A DNA stretch of 64,000 nt, from NCBI RefSeq assembly GCF_905404315.1, contig NC_066266.1, positions 7,447,501 through 7,511,500 on the forward strand, in the 5' to 3' direction. A program made the position numbers and the translations under genes. Positions within the stretch are counted from its first letter, which is position 1. Every line of letters begins with the position of its first letter. Source of the stretch: Leptidea sinapis. Lineage: Eukaryota > Arthropoda > Insecta > Lepidoptera > Pieridae. Under the pieces are notes generated by a model, which searched no databases, was not told where the DNA came from, and saw only the letters and a list, made by a program, of their open reading frames with translations. Positions 10,930 through 23,900 of the stretch are shown here, piece after piece.

Positions 10930-11900
10930 TTTTTTACTCGTCGGTGTTTAATAACAAATTGTTTAAAAATTCATTGCAATTCCATAACCGATAATATCAC
11001 AATAGCTGACAATACAAAGAACCATTTGTGTGACACGTAATGCATTGTAGGTACGTATTCTTATTACGATCGACAATGTTATCAATAACGAGATTTCATT
11101 GAAGCGTAACAGATAGATGAGAGAACTGTTATCATATTGTGTTCAATGAATCGAAGTCAATATTAATTGATATGTCCTATTTCTCACAGCACTAGTGACA
11201 CATTATTATAATGAGGTTAATGTAACGGACAGAAGCTTGTAAGGTAACGGTTATATACAATCAAACAATGATAATAAATTTTCTTATCAACTACTCTTTG
11301 TAGCTATACTTCTTTTGGCACGTTATGAAAAAATTATAAGTGTGATATTTTAAGATGCGCGCGCAGCACTGTAGAGGAACAGGGTGAAGTTGGTTCCTAA
11401 AGTTTTCTGACGTTTGCGTCATTCTTTATATTATTTTTGTTTCTTCGTTCATTATTGGGATAGGCAAAGGGTTCAAGCTTATACAGCCATATTCATTATG
11501 TGATAATTAATTGTAAAAGCCGTCATTGCAAGATTTTTACAAAATTGTTCTTCTATAAACGTAGAATAGCACGAGGATTATATCATTTTAATAATTTTTG
11601 CTTCGCTAGGCCAAAGAAGTATAACTTCTTGCATGCATACATAAGTACAAACACACTATTTTATTATGGAGTTTGAAGACCAACGAACTTGTGGTTTCTT
11701 GATCTTTCTCGTGAAAGTTTATACCTTACGTTATCATACTTGTGAATCTATAAGAGATATCATATACTATAATAGAGAATCGCTGAAGGCAAAACTTCAG
11801 GCCATATTCCAGTTGATAAACATCCTAACTCTTCCTTCAGAATACTTTGCCAGGAGCCATAACGTGATACTTGAACAACACATACCAAGATTTACGAAGC
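10930..11900. other. Unassigned stretch
   Basis: Includes an open plus frame of 106 codons at 11666-11986 with no recognisable motif, running into a SINE-A copy. I see no supported gene here. Confidence 0.4.
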
Positions 11901-11939
11901 ATGCGTCACTCGAACGGAAAAGACCGCTCCGGAACCCGA

Positions 11940-12144
11940 GAGGTTCACGCATCGTTCGTAAATTTTCTCGTCACCTTGAAACATAAGATATTAAATCTCA
12001 TTTGCCCAGTAATTTCACTAGCTACATCGCCCTTCAGACCGAAAAATAATAATGCTAGCACATGACTGCTTCACGGCAGAAAAAGCCGCCGTTATGGTAC
12101 CCATAATCTAGCCGGCAACCTGCAAAGGAGCCTCCCACTGGTAA
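11940..12144 (-). mobile_element. SINE-A copy, truncated
   Basis: Inverted; keeps CTCGTCACCTTGAAACATAA through GCCTCCCACTGGTA. Tail half replaced by unrelated sequence. Confidence 0.65.
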
Positions 12145-12893
12145 ATATGTATTAGTTTTAAGCATAATAAAAATTTATCCCTCAACATGTAGATAGGGTT
12201 ATAGAAATAAGATTCTCAGACCTATATAATATATAAGGCTTAATTGTAAATTGCTATAATAAGTAGATTGTAATTAATTTTGTACAAATTTCTGTATTAA
12301 CTATTAAAATAATTTTCAAATTCATGACATTTACCAATTAGCGTTGTTGCAATAATATGTCATTTATTGGCGCTCCCTTTGATAAATAAATATATTTCAA
12401 TTCTATTCTTCAAAATAAAAAATCTGTGTTTGTGTATTTTTTTCCCTATATATTAAGAAACCGTTGATCATATTTTGATGAATCATTGATGGAGTGTTAT
12501 TAGGCGACGGTTCTTGGCCCAAAAATGAGAACCTCCTCCTATTTTGAAGTCGGTCAAAAACTATAGTATAAATAGTTTTTAACCGACTTTATCAATTAGT
12601 CGGTATGTTTTTTTTTCTTAATTATTACAGCTAGAAGGGGATAAAAATTTTACATCTACTTTATTCTGTACTTCGATTGATGTAAGAAAGTAAGTATTGT
12701 GTTTTTGATTTTTGTTGCTCGCAGTACCGCCATATTTGTGTCTGTGTGACGAGGACAAAATCAAAAGCGATGCCATTTAAAAAATATGATAATTTGCTAG
12801 AATCTGAAACCTACCTTTTTTAACCCCTGCAATATATTTGATAGCAAAATTGTGTCCTGCATCTTATGTCGTTGTAATGTATAAAACGAATAG

Positions 12894-13235
12894 GCCAGTC
12901 CCTGGCCCAAGGGTGTCGTTAGAGGCGACTAAGGGCTTTTACCAGGGAGGCTCCATTGCACAGGCGAGATTATGGGTACCACAACGGCGCCCTTTTTCTG
13001 CCGTGAAGCAGTAATGTGTTTTAGTCTGAAGGGTGCCGTAGCTAGTGAAATTACTGGACAAATGAGTTTTAACATCTTATGTTGCTGCAAGGTGACGAGC
13101 GGAATAATTACGGTGTCGCTCAGAATTCTTCGTTTTTCAATAATCTTGAGCAGCACTGCAATGTAATGGGCAGGGCGTATCAATTACCATCAGTTGAACG
13201 TCCAGATCGCGTTCCTTATTGTCATGAAACGTTTA
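12894..13235 (+). mobile_element. SINE-A copy (long 5' form)
   Basis: Best view of the head: CCTGGCCCAAGGGTGTCGTT then AGAGGCGACTAAGGGC and CCAGGGAGGCTCCATTGC. Ends TTATTGTCATGAAA. Confidence 0.75.
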
Positions 13236-13374
13236 AAGATACTTTGTAAACATGATTGTCGTTCTTTATGTCAAAGTATGTTCTAGTATGAGATACTTTA
13301 GTAAGTAAGTACGTAAGTAAGTAAAGTTAAGTACTTTCTATTACTGTATTGTGATCCTGACCACATTTTCATTC

Positions 13375-13662
13375 AAGAGACGAGACGAGCAGGACGTTCA
13401 GTTGACGGTAATTGATACGCCCTGTCAATTGCCGCTCAGGATTCTTGAAAAACACAAAATTCTGAGTGGCACTACAATTGCGCTCGTCACCTTGAGGCAT
13501 ATGATGTTAAGTCTCATTTGTAATCCCAGTAATTTCACTAGCTACGGCGCCCTTCAGACCGAATCACAGTAATGCTTACACATTTCTGCTTCACGGCAGA
13601 CATAGGCGCCGCTGTGGTACCCATAATATAGACGTGATTCTGTGCAAAAGAGCCGCCCACTG
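13375..13662 (-). mobile_element. SINE-A copy
   Basis: Inverted; GACGAGACGAGCAGGACGTT to GAGCCGCCCACTGG. Only about 140 bases from the previous copy, in opposite orientation. Confidence 0.75.
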
Positions 13663-14157
13663 GAGTGTCGCGCACTTTTGTGTTCACTCTGGGACTCCAT
13701 TCAAGGACTCTTTCCTCCTAGCATTCGAACTATACATTCTCCCAATATCTACAATACTGTGTTCTCTTTCATTAATAACTGTTGCACGGTGCGCTTCACC
13801 TACAAAAAATTTCCACTACAGCAGCGCCACCTATCTGACACTAACGTAAGTATCGTTGTCATGTCAGCCTTTATAATATATTGTGAGCATAGTTTCATTT
13901 CAGTTAGGCTTTCCGTTCTCGAATTTTAGATCAACATACATACACACATACATTCTTTCTCTGCCTCTTTTATAATATATAAACAGATTACTTGTGACGA
14001 CCCGTGAGTAAAGCATATGTAATGGTACTTAAAACTAACTCACTAAGTATAACTGGAAAAACAACGTTTTACCTACAAAGTTTAAAAGTACCAGTTTAAA
14101 TATTAAAGGAATATAGGTATCAATGAACATAATATGTGACATTGGTATCCCTGACTG

Positions 14158-14498
14158 CACAAAATCTTAATACTTATATATATTTCTTTTGTGCGTCTGT
14201 TGTAACTGAGCTCCTCCTAAACGGCTGGACCGATTTTAATGAAACTTTCTGTGTGTCTTCAGGTGGATTCGAGAATGGTTTAGATTCACAATTGAACTAC
14301 CTCCTAAGCGGCTGTACCGATTTTGATAATTTTTTTGTGTGTTCCAGTGAATTTGAGATTGGTTTAGATTCTCAATTCCGTCCATATTATAATATAATTC
14401 TATTGCTCATGTGTATGTTAGTGAACTCCTCCTAACGGCTAGACCGATTTTTCAAATTTATGACGTATGTACAGGACAACGTCTGTCGGGTCCACTAG
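14158..14498 (+). mobile_element. Helitron-like element upstream of the protease
   Basis: Internal repeats CTCCTAAACGGCTGGACCGA and CTCCTAAGCGGCTGTACCGA; ends GTCGGGTCCACTAG|T. About 350 bases before the protease start codon. Confidence 0.5.
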
Positions 14499-14567
14499 TA
14501 ACTTATAAATTTTTACAGGCAATATAGATTTTTTTAAATTTGAATTTGACCATGAGACAAACACTCA

Positions 14568-14642
14568 TTTGATACGAACCCGGGAGCTTCTAGCTCAGAA
14601 ATTAGGCTAACTTTCCACTGAGCTAAAAGGCCATCAAATTAT
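14568..14642 (-). mobile_element. tRNA-like SINE head upstream of the protease
   Basis: Minus strand GGCCTTTTAGCTCAGTGGAA (A box) and CTCCCGGGTTCGTATC (B box). About 210 bases before the protease start codon. Acceptor pairing is poor, so a SINE or tRNA pseudogene. Confidence 0.45.
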
Positions 14643-14827
14643 TAGAGTATTTCATTTAAACGAATTGAAAACAAAATCAAACCACTTTTTATTAAATTCA
14701 TATTATAATCAAGCATATTTCGCGTTAAAAATTGATAAAAGTATAATTTTTGCTATCACACATCCTGTGGATTACTATATATCACAAGTTGAACATCCGT
14801 GTGTCCTAAATAGTTTATTTAAAACGT

Positions 14828-14832
14828 TCAGT
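14828..14832 (+). promoter_or_regulatory. Possible initiator (TCAGT) for the protease gene
   Basis: TCAGT matches the arthropod initiator consensus and lies 20 bases before the start codon, which would give a 22-nt 5' UTR. A TATA-like tract at 14776-14782 is too far away (about 50 bases) to be its partner. Motif match only. Confidence 0.25.
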
Positions 14833-14851
14833 CGCGCTCAGAAATCTCGCG

Positions 14852-14915
14852 ATGAAGGTTCTTTTTATTTTTTCGCTTTGTGTGGTGCTTGGCGTTGATG
14901 GGAGATTGACTGAAC
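14852..14915 (+). CDS. Protease exon 1: start codon and signal peptide
   Basis: Encodes MKVLFIFSLCVVLGVDG and then RLTE, a hydrophobic secretion signal with likely cleavage near Gly17. The exon ends in phase 1 at C|gtaagc. This ATG was chosen because it alone gives a signal peptide in the frame that joins exon 2. Confidence 0.88.
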
Positions 14916-17900
14916 GTAAGCAGACAATCTTTGTCTAATTATCAATTGTTAATTAATGTGGGTCTTCGATAGGTTTGTTGCTTTCTAGGTCCTTGCAGCC
15001 GAAATAGGCTGTATATCCTCAGGCTGTATGATGTTCAGCCCTAGGTATATACTTCTTACTATTTTCATTACGTTAAATATTATCTCTCGTTTTGTTTTTA
15101 TTCTTAAGTTCTGTTCAATTTGCGACTCCGAGGCAGGCAACTTCATGCTCGCTTAAAAGACTATTTTTGTGCTGTCGTGGGGTGGGTTTTTCTCTTCTAT
15201 TCTCGGCTATTCAATGCTTCCTGCTCTTGAATGGGCTCTGCTTAGCGTAAATGATCATTTTATTACACTGTCATCGCGAAATTTGCTTTTATCACAAATA
15301 AAATGTTTGTTCAAACAGTTTTTCTTAAATATTTTAATTATTGATACAGTTTTTTATATAGGAGGGGGCAAACAAGCAAGGGGCTCAAATGATGAGTGTG
15401 GTGAGGTAACTGCCCCTAAATTCCACATCACCAGGGGTCAAAAGATACGTTACCAGCCTTTATGTTGGGGATATGCTCTCAGCTTGAGGGTCCCTAAATC
15501 GTATTGATTCCGGAATACTGCTACCGGTATTTAATTTACAGATAAAGAATGCCAGACGTCAATATGATACGGGTGGAATATCGCATTATATCGTTTTGTC
15601 TGGTGGTGGAATTAGTAGAAGATGCAAAGAAAACCCACATCTCTACACAACGGAAAGTAATTAAGCCGATCAGAGATGTATATCCATTATATGTAGTCAA
15701 ATGGAAGAATCTGGTACTGGGGATCACCCATCTAGAGGTGAAAACAGAAAGAACTCCATGTCAGGCCAAATTTGCTTATGCCTTATATAGCTGCAGGCGG
15801 TGGCTTGTAGTGAAGTACTGTCTCGCCTTATTGAGTACAGTAAGCTTTTTAGAGGCCAGTTTGGCCTTCTCTTCCAAGTGACAAGGGAACTGAACGTCGC
15901 TCAATATTAACAGGCTGTGGCAGTTAAAGGAGCGATCTCGAATCAAGGGGATACGACATAGGCAGACTTTTTAGCGCAGGTGTAACTTGTATATTCTTAG
16001 GCTAAAACTGGACAAAATATTGTCGGCCCCATTCCGAGACTGCATCGCATAACATAGTCTCGATTTCAGACACAATTTTGTTTTGGTTCTCGTCGACGCT
16101 ATCCCGGGACATGTTGGCATGGCCAGTGTAGGAAGCATACCCTGTGGTGTCGTCTGTAGACAGAGACGTATTAGCTATCGGAGGTTTATCAAACGATTAT
16201 GACGGAATTTTATCGAACGTTCCATAAGACTTAATACACGTTTATATATAAATATACAATAATAAGGCTTAAGACACATTTAACTAATATAGGTTTATAC
16301 CTTCGATAAGCGTCATATTATGAATAAGGCGGTTAGTGATTTCTTGTCTGAAGTAAAACTTATGTCTGTGAATCCACAGTGGATCCAGCATGGGGCGATG
16401 TTATAGCCGCGGGAGGAATGCACATCGGTCATGGCCGAACTAAGCGATTTGTTGAACTTAATCAAGCACAAGTAAGTAATATGTTATTAAACAAATATTA
16501 ATATATATCATTTAATTTGTACCAAAATTTATGTATGATGAGGGAATTTAAACCGCACCTCTCGTGTTACTTCGCAGCGCTCTTCCAATTAAGGCGACAC
16601 TAAATGCCGGCGACCTTGAGCGATATGAGTTCACGGCTCCTATGTAACAAAGCCAATTTTTCAAAATTCTTGTGTCAAAAATTTAACATTTTAACAGGCG
16701 CAAACAGTTTGATTGCTTACAATCCTCATTATTGATTACTAATCTTAATAAATGTACCAACACAACAAAGTAAAAGCTTTAAGAACAACTTTTATGAGAG
16801 CAGTATACTAAACAAATGCATCATGCCGAGAAAAAACTTGTTTAACTGCAAAAAAACTGGTAGTTCATAATTGCTCTGGAGTGTTAACTTTAACTAACAG
16901 CAAGCATTAGCAACCTACAAGTAAGACTTAAGAGTATGTGTAACAGGATAAAGTAGTGTTCATACCTCCAAATGCTATATTTTCACCACAAAACTTTTGT
17001 AAAAACCCCTTGTTTGCGTGTTTTCTGCTTACTCTTCGCCTTAAGCTAGCCGTGGCATATTAGGAAATTGACTTAAACTTAATCCCAAGAAATCGCCAGC
17101 ATGGCGCATCGTTGAATCTATTTCTTGACGGTTTATATAAAGCTTACATTTTTACAAAAAATAATTATATATCTACAGAATATAAGAAGAAAATTCATTA
17201 CATTTCTATTTATTTTAGACAGTGAGAAAAAATATCACCAAAATGCCCCTAACTTTTACAGTTGGAGCCGTGCTAATTATTCAGTCTAGACGAAAATTTA
17301 TTAATTGTACACCAATACTATTTAACACGACACAGTTTTGTTAGTTTTGTAAAGAAAATTCTATATTGTTTGCAATAAAATAAAAAATGCTTCTAATTCT
17401 GAATTAAAACTATGGCGATCTTGTGCGAGAGAGGTAACCTAGCTCCGCTCGATTCCTCAAGGCCGTTTTCTCGGTCACCAGCCTTAATATATCGCTCTTT
17501 CAAATCTTAAATTGATTAGTTAAGGCGACACTAATGCCAGCGACCTTGAGCGATATGAGTTCATCCCGGCCCGCCATCTATGTAACAAAGCCAATATTTT
17601 CAAAATTCTTGCGTGGAAAACAGTTTATATGCTTACAATCCTCGTTATTCACTACTAATCTGAATAAATGAACCTACATAAAAAAGTACAAGTTATAAGA
17701 ATAACTTTTCTGAGAGTAGTACCAAAAATATGCGTCACGCCATGCCAAAAAACTTGTTTAACTTCAAAGAAAAGTGGTAGTTCAAAAAGGCTCGGCAGTG
17801 TTTACTATAACCAACAGCAAGCATTAGCAACCTAAAAATTAGACTTAAGGATATGTGTAACAGGATTAAGTAGTGTTCATAGCTCGAAACCTTCACCACA

Positions 17901-20900
17901 AAACTTGTCTAAAAACACCATGTTTGCATGTTTTCTGCTTACTCTTGGCCTTAAGCCCCAGAAGTGAGGAATGTCACTTAAGGCGCTATAGTCCTAAAAA
18001 GTAACATTTTTAAAAATCTACTTAAAATACTTCTACAAATACTACGGTTCCAATTTTTTGACATGTTTATCTTCATTTCTTTATCTAAGTTATCGCTGTT
18101 TCGAAAACACGATTACGAAAAAAAATGTCGATAGATTTATTTTTTGAAAAATAGTCTTTTTTATTTGAATTGTTTATATTATCGGAAAACTATGATAGCT
18201 ATAAACACAAAACTTATTTTATTCGATAGTTTATTAGTATTTATAAGTTTTCATTGTGGGATTTATCAATACGCTTTGTGAATTATTTTATATTAATTTT
18301 TTTCGTAACAAACCAAACGCGACGTCTTGGTTGCATGCTCACTCATGCCAGCAGTACGCCCGTGACCACTGTCAAGGAAGGCACTGTGTTCGTGTCTCTC
18401 GGCCTCATATTAGGTAAGATTTTAGCAAACAAGTACAAAGCGGGAACCATAGTAAAAAAATAATGATGATGCGACAGCGTATTTGTTGAAATATAAAGGT
18501 AAATGGAAGTCGGAAAGTACTAAAATAAAATTTACGTAATATTATTTTGAATATTATGCCACGCGGGATTTTTGTATGTATGTACTTTAGGGAAGTTAGA
18601 ATAATCCAAGATTAAATTATGATTTCATCAATATGGATATCGTGTCCGAGGTTCTCGAGGGTGCAGAGAACGATTTTGGGATCATTTTTGAAATCCAAGA
18701 TGGCCGCCGCACAAAATTATGATTTCAGCAATATGGTTATCGTATCCGAGGTTCTCGAGGGTGCAGAGAACGATTGTGTGATCATTTTTGAAATCCAAGA
18801 TGGCCGCCGCACAAATTTATGATTTCAGCAATATGGATATCGTGTCCGAGGTTCTCGAGGGTGCAGAGAATAATTGTGTGATCATTTTTGAAATCCAAGA
18901 TGGCCGCCGCACAAAATTATGATTTCAGCAATATGGATATCGTGTCCGAGGTTGTCGAGGGTGCAGAGAACGATTTTGTGATCATTTTTGAAATCCAAGA
19001 TGGCCGCCGCTCGTAATTATGATTTCAGCAATATGGATATCGTGTCCGAGGTTCTCGAGGGTGCAGATAACGATTTTATGATCATTTTTGAAATCCAAGA
19101 TGGCCGCCGCACAAAATTATGATTTCAGCAATATGGGTATCATATCCATATTGCAATATACCATTGTATACACAACCTATAATCCGAACAATGCGTTATC
19201 GATCTGTCAATGGTTATAGCTAGTTTAATAGCCTTTTTTTAATGAAAATAAGGGACGAGACGAGCAGGACGTTCAGCTGATGGTAATTGATACGCCCTAC
19301 CCATTATAATGCAGCGCCGCTCTGGATTCATGAACCACCCAAAAATTCTGGGCTACACTACAATTGCGCTCATCACCTTGAGACATAAGACGTTAGGTCT
19401 CATTTGCCCATTAATTTCACTAGCTACGGCGCCCTTCAGACCGAAACACAGTAATGCTTCACGGCAGAAATAGGCGCCGTTGTGGTACCCATAATCTAGC
19501 CGGCATACTGTGCGAAGGAGCCTCGCACTGGTAAAAAGTAGTGTGGCTGAGTTTTAACGACTCGTCGATCAAAACCGATTACTGTCACAATAGATTCGCT
19601 TTCCTTTTCTCTGTATATCCCTTAAATGTCTTTGTCTATATTATACTAGCTGACCTGGCGAAGGTTGTTTTGCGATATAAATCTAATATATAAAATTCTC
19701 ATGAATGAAACGGTTTGACCGATTCTCATGAAATTTTGAGTGCATATTGGGTAGGTCTGAGAATCAGACAACATCGATTTTTCATCCCCCTAAATTCTAA
19801 GGGTGGTCCACGCCTATTTTTTTTTATTTTTTTGACATTTTTTTTTAATTTGTTTGAATATGAGTCAGCATTAAAAATACATACAACTTCAAATTTTTAC
19901 CCATCTACGATCAACAGTTACTTTTGTATCGCGATTTTAAAAGCGGCAATGCAACGTTTGCTGGGTCAGCTAGTTTTATTTATATTATTAGTACTATATA
20001 TACACAATATTTCATCATACTATTATTTTGTTTTTATTTATTTGGTGGCCGACTCTTTTTAAAAAGGATAAAATATACAGGTTGTCCCAAAGTTATGGGA
20101 CATGAAGGGAAAGTACCTTAAATATCTAAGATAGATATTTTACTGAAAGAAGACTTTATGTTATTTTTAAAAGTTAGTAATTCTGGATTCAAAGATTTTC
20201 TAAAAATTACTTGCCTCGTCTGGGAATCGAACCGACTTAAATTAAAAAAAAAACACACCTACTCTTATGATGCCAATCGAAAGAATGGCCAAAAACTAAT
20301 AACTCTTCTTTAGTAACATTGTATTCGTATCGTTTTTTGTATAGCATGTCTTTCACGTATCCCTAAAAGAAGAAATCTAATGGTGTACGGTCCGGGGATC
20401 TGGCCGGCCTTCTAATCGGTCCATTCGTACCAATCCAAGTAGGAAAACATTCATTTTACGTTGTTCCTTTCTTTTAAAATACTATGTTACTTAAGAAGAG
20501 TTATTAGTTTTTGGCCATTCTTTCGATTGGCATCATAAAAGTAGGGTTTTTTTTTTACATTTAAGTCGGTTCGATTCCCAGACGAGGCAAGTATTTTTTA
20601 GAAAATCTTTGACTGCAGAAGTACTAACTTTTAAAAATAACATAAACTCTTCTTGCAGTAAAATAGCCTATCTTCGATATTTAAGGTACTTTCCCTTCAT
20701 GTCCCATAACTTTGGGACATCCTGTATAGTTTCTGAGACGTAGACATTACTGATTAGTGTTTTTTGGTGGGAACCCTGTTATATTATGTTCCGTTTCATA
20801 ATATTTTTTGTACTTTCATTGTAAACAAATGTACAGGCTAATCTATAGTATTTTCAATCATTTATTTTGCATCTAATTTTTAAGTGAATGACTTCAAAAA

Positions 20901-23900
20901 TAATTCTAAAGGAATCAATTTTGAGAAAATAAATGACTTTTATGCCTTTTACTAATACCATATACTTACAAAAATTTGGCGTGGACCACCCTTAACATTT
21001 AGGGGGATGAAAAATAGATGTTGTCCGATTCTCAGCCCTACCCAACATGCACTCAAAATTTCATGAGAATCGGTCAAGCCGTTTCGGAGGAGTTCAAAGT
21101 TTAACACCATGACACGAGAATTTTATATATTCGATAATACTACGCCCAAATAGTGGGCGTACTCGAGCCAGCCTAGAACAATGTGTGACGTTGACGTGCC
21201 ACGTTCTGCTAAACTTTGCTAATAATTGAAACTATAATGACGGGTTGCGTAGTGAAACTTTATTAAATAATACTACAAGAAAATGAAAAACACTGAGAAT
21301 ACATATCATCAGTAAGTTTTGTATATTTTATTAATTTAAAAGTACAATAACACGAAGCGTATGTTACAAAATTTGAAAGTTGCCATTTAGTGTCAAGACG
21401 CCACGCACACAAGCATCTAATAGTTGCCGAAATTAAATAGCTGTTATTCTTAGGTAGTGCGGTATCTAGTTGGACCGCAGCGGAGACCAATCCTTAATCC
21501 AAGGTGTTATAAATTTATTATGATTATGGGAAATAGTATTATTATATCTATATATTGTGAATTTTGTGACGTAATAAAGGAAAGAAATAAATGTAATTCT
21601 TTTTCAGCCCAATATCCCTCACCAGGCGTGTCTCCTACCGGGTGGTAAGACTGGACACTGTCGTCATCTACATTACTGTGTGCAGGATGAATTTAAGAGA
21701 GACTTCATGAAGTTCATGGATTACCTTTGCATCATACAGCATTCGTAAGTGCACACATTTAGCTTCGTAATAATAACTTAATAATTATTACTACCACGGA
21801 GAAGGGATGGATACTTGGTGGTAGGAGTGGTTCCCATACTACCACTGACCTGTATAAATATCACTGAACAGGCTTTTCCATAATATGTTTGACAGCAAAT
21901 TTTTTGTGCCTATTTGAAGCGCCACTCGCGAGTGTCCAGAGAACTAATTTTGACGTATAATACTAATGGCTGCGAGTTAAGTGTACAATACGCTGAATTT
22001 TTTTTTTTCATTTTGAATTAATTTCGATCGTTTTTCCTGTTATTTATACTTCAGGAATGAACGTAATAAAGTACACATTATTTTTTTGGAAATAGTTTTC
22101 CTATCGATGTTTGTTTAGCTGTGGTCGTCGTCACTCGTTTTAGTACCGCAGACTATCGCTACATGGCCAACAGCGCCACAATGGCGAATATCAAATAGGC
22201 ATCAAAGCACTTTGACAGCCGCCAGTCCAGTGGTAAATAGTAGAGGTCAGTTCATACTACGAACATACTATGGTAACTTAGACCATTAATTTTTTCACTG
22301 AAACTAACGCCATATTTGTATGCCGACGTAGAAACGGAGTTTGTAACTTTGACAGTTCTTATAACTTTAAAACAATATTTTATTTGTTGCAAATGGCGTC
22401 TGCTTGAGTACAGCTACTGCATACAAATTTTTTTCGCATTTCGAAATAATTAAACTCCTATTTACGTGGATTAACTCCGAGAGTACTTTTAGATACACTT
22501 GATTAACTGTTATTTTAGTTGAAGTAATACATACAACAAAATAGTGAATAGAAAAAACATTGCAAAAAGTATTTGGATAAATACACTTACACACGCATTC
22601 ATTAGTACTGTAATACACTCAGAAAGCGTCCAGATGGCGCTAACGGGTAAGAAAATTTAATGTGCCGAGTTGCCTATCTATGTCAGCATATTAATACTCT
22701 TACGGCCATTCCCAATATTCAGTCTATCTCTTACTTGAGATAAAAATCGTAACTATCGTTGACTTTTCTGTCCCAATAAATTTATCGACGATAACTCACC
22801 TTATCCGTACACGCTTGCTGTCAATCGACGACGACGTATAGCTTACCAGCGATAGAAGTTTGTATGGAAATTGCAATTCACGAGTCCCAATATAAGGCGA
22901 TAAGAATAACTTATCGGGTATATTGGGACAGCTTCAGATTATTGACAGCTAATTACTGACAGTAGTAGGTAGTAATTTATATCTATCTGTACATAGTATA
23001 TTGGGAACGGCTGTTATCTATGACTATGATTTACGAATGAAACTACCGTAAGGAACATTGCAACAGCGACAGTAGCAGGAACTAACACAAATATAATTTT
23101 TACTTAGTTTCCACATGCGTTTCGAATGTACTGTGTTGTGTCATGTTATTGACACAAGATGGCGTTTATCACAAAACTTGTTATTAATATCACAGAGTTG
23201 GATACCTTTTAGGATCAACATACTGCGGGACGAAATTACAGTTATTTACTTATAGCTAAGACTATAACTAAGGATGTATACCTACATTTATTTTAAAATC
23301 ATAGCTTAGTTATATTGAATATTTTTTAAAAGAATTCTTGCTGTGCGTTGTACAAACAATACCTACCGACAGACCGCGAAATTACGAATAAAAAAGACAT
23401 GTGGCACTCGGGGACTGCCGCGGTGAAGCTATTGCGTAGCATTTTTTATCAACTTATGCAATTATAGTTATTTATGCAGTATTTTTTTTAATTAAAATAA
23501 TTTTTAATTAAAAAAGCAAACGGGAGCTGAGTAAAATTTAACTTGCAAGATTTGATTACAGACAGACAACGGGACAGGTGAAACTAAAAACTAAATAAAA
23601 ATGCTTGTCATAATAATAAAAATTAAAAAAACGTGATAAAAAGGCTCGAACCTGGGACCTTCTGTACAACGAGCATTAGTGATAACCGCTGTTCCACGGC
23701 AAGTGTAAAAAGCGTGCCGAAATATCTATATACATCTAGTAAGTAAGTGTTAGGTTATTTTCGTTACGGATTTTCTGAATTCGGTCCCCACGCTCAAAGC
23801 CCGCGATAGAAGCTATGCAATAGCTTAAAAATTCAGATAACAAAATCTATTTTGAAGTGAGACCTCTATGAGTATGACTGGCTCGAAATCATAGACTTGA

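Noticed and set aside
11666..11986. 106-codon plus-strand frame
   Set aside because: No motif, low-complexity composition, and its end lies in a SINE-A copy.
15169..15507. 112-codon plus-strand frame in protease intron 1
   Set aside because: Runs through LINE-derived sequence and has no conserved motif.
18607..19150. CRISPR-like array
   Set aside because: Units are contiguous 100-bp tandem copies without unique spacers, inside an intron of an animal gene.
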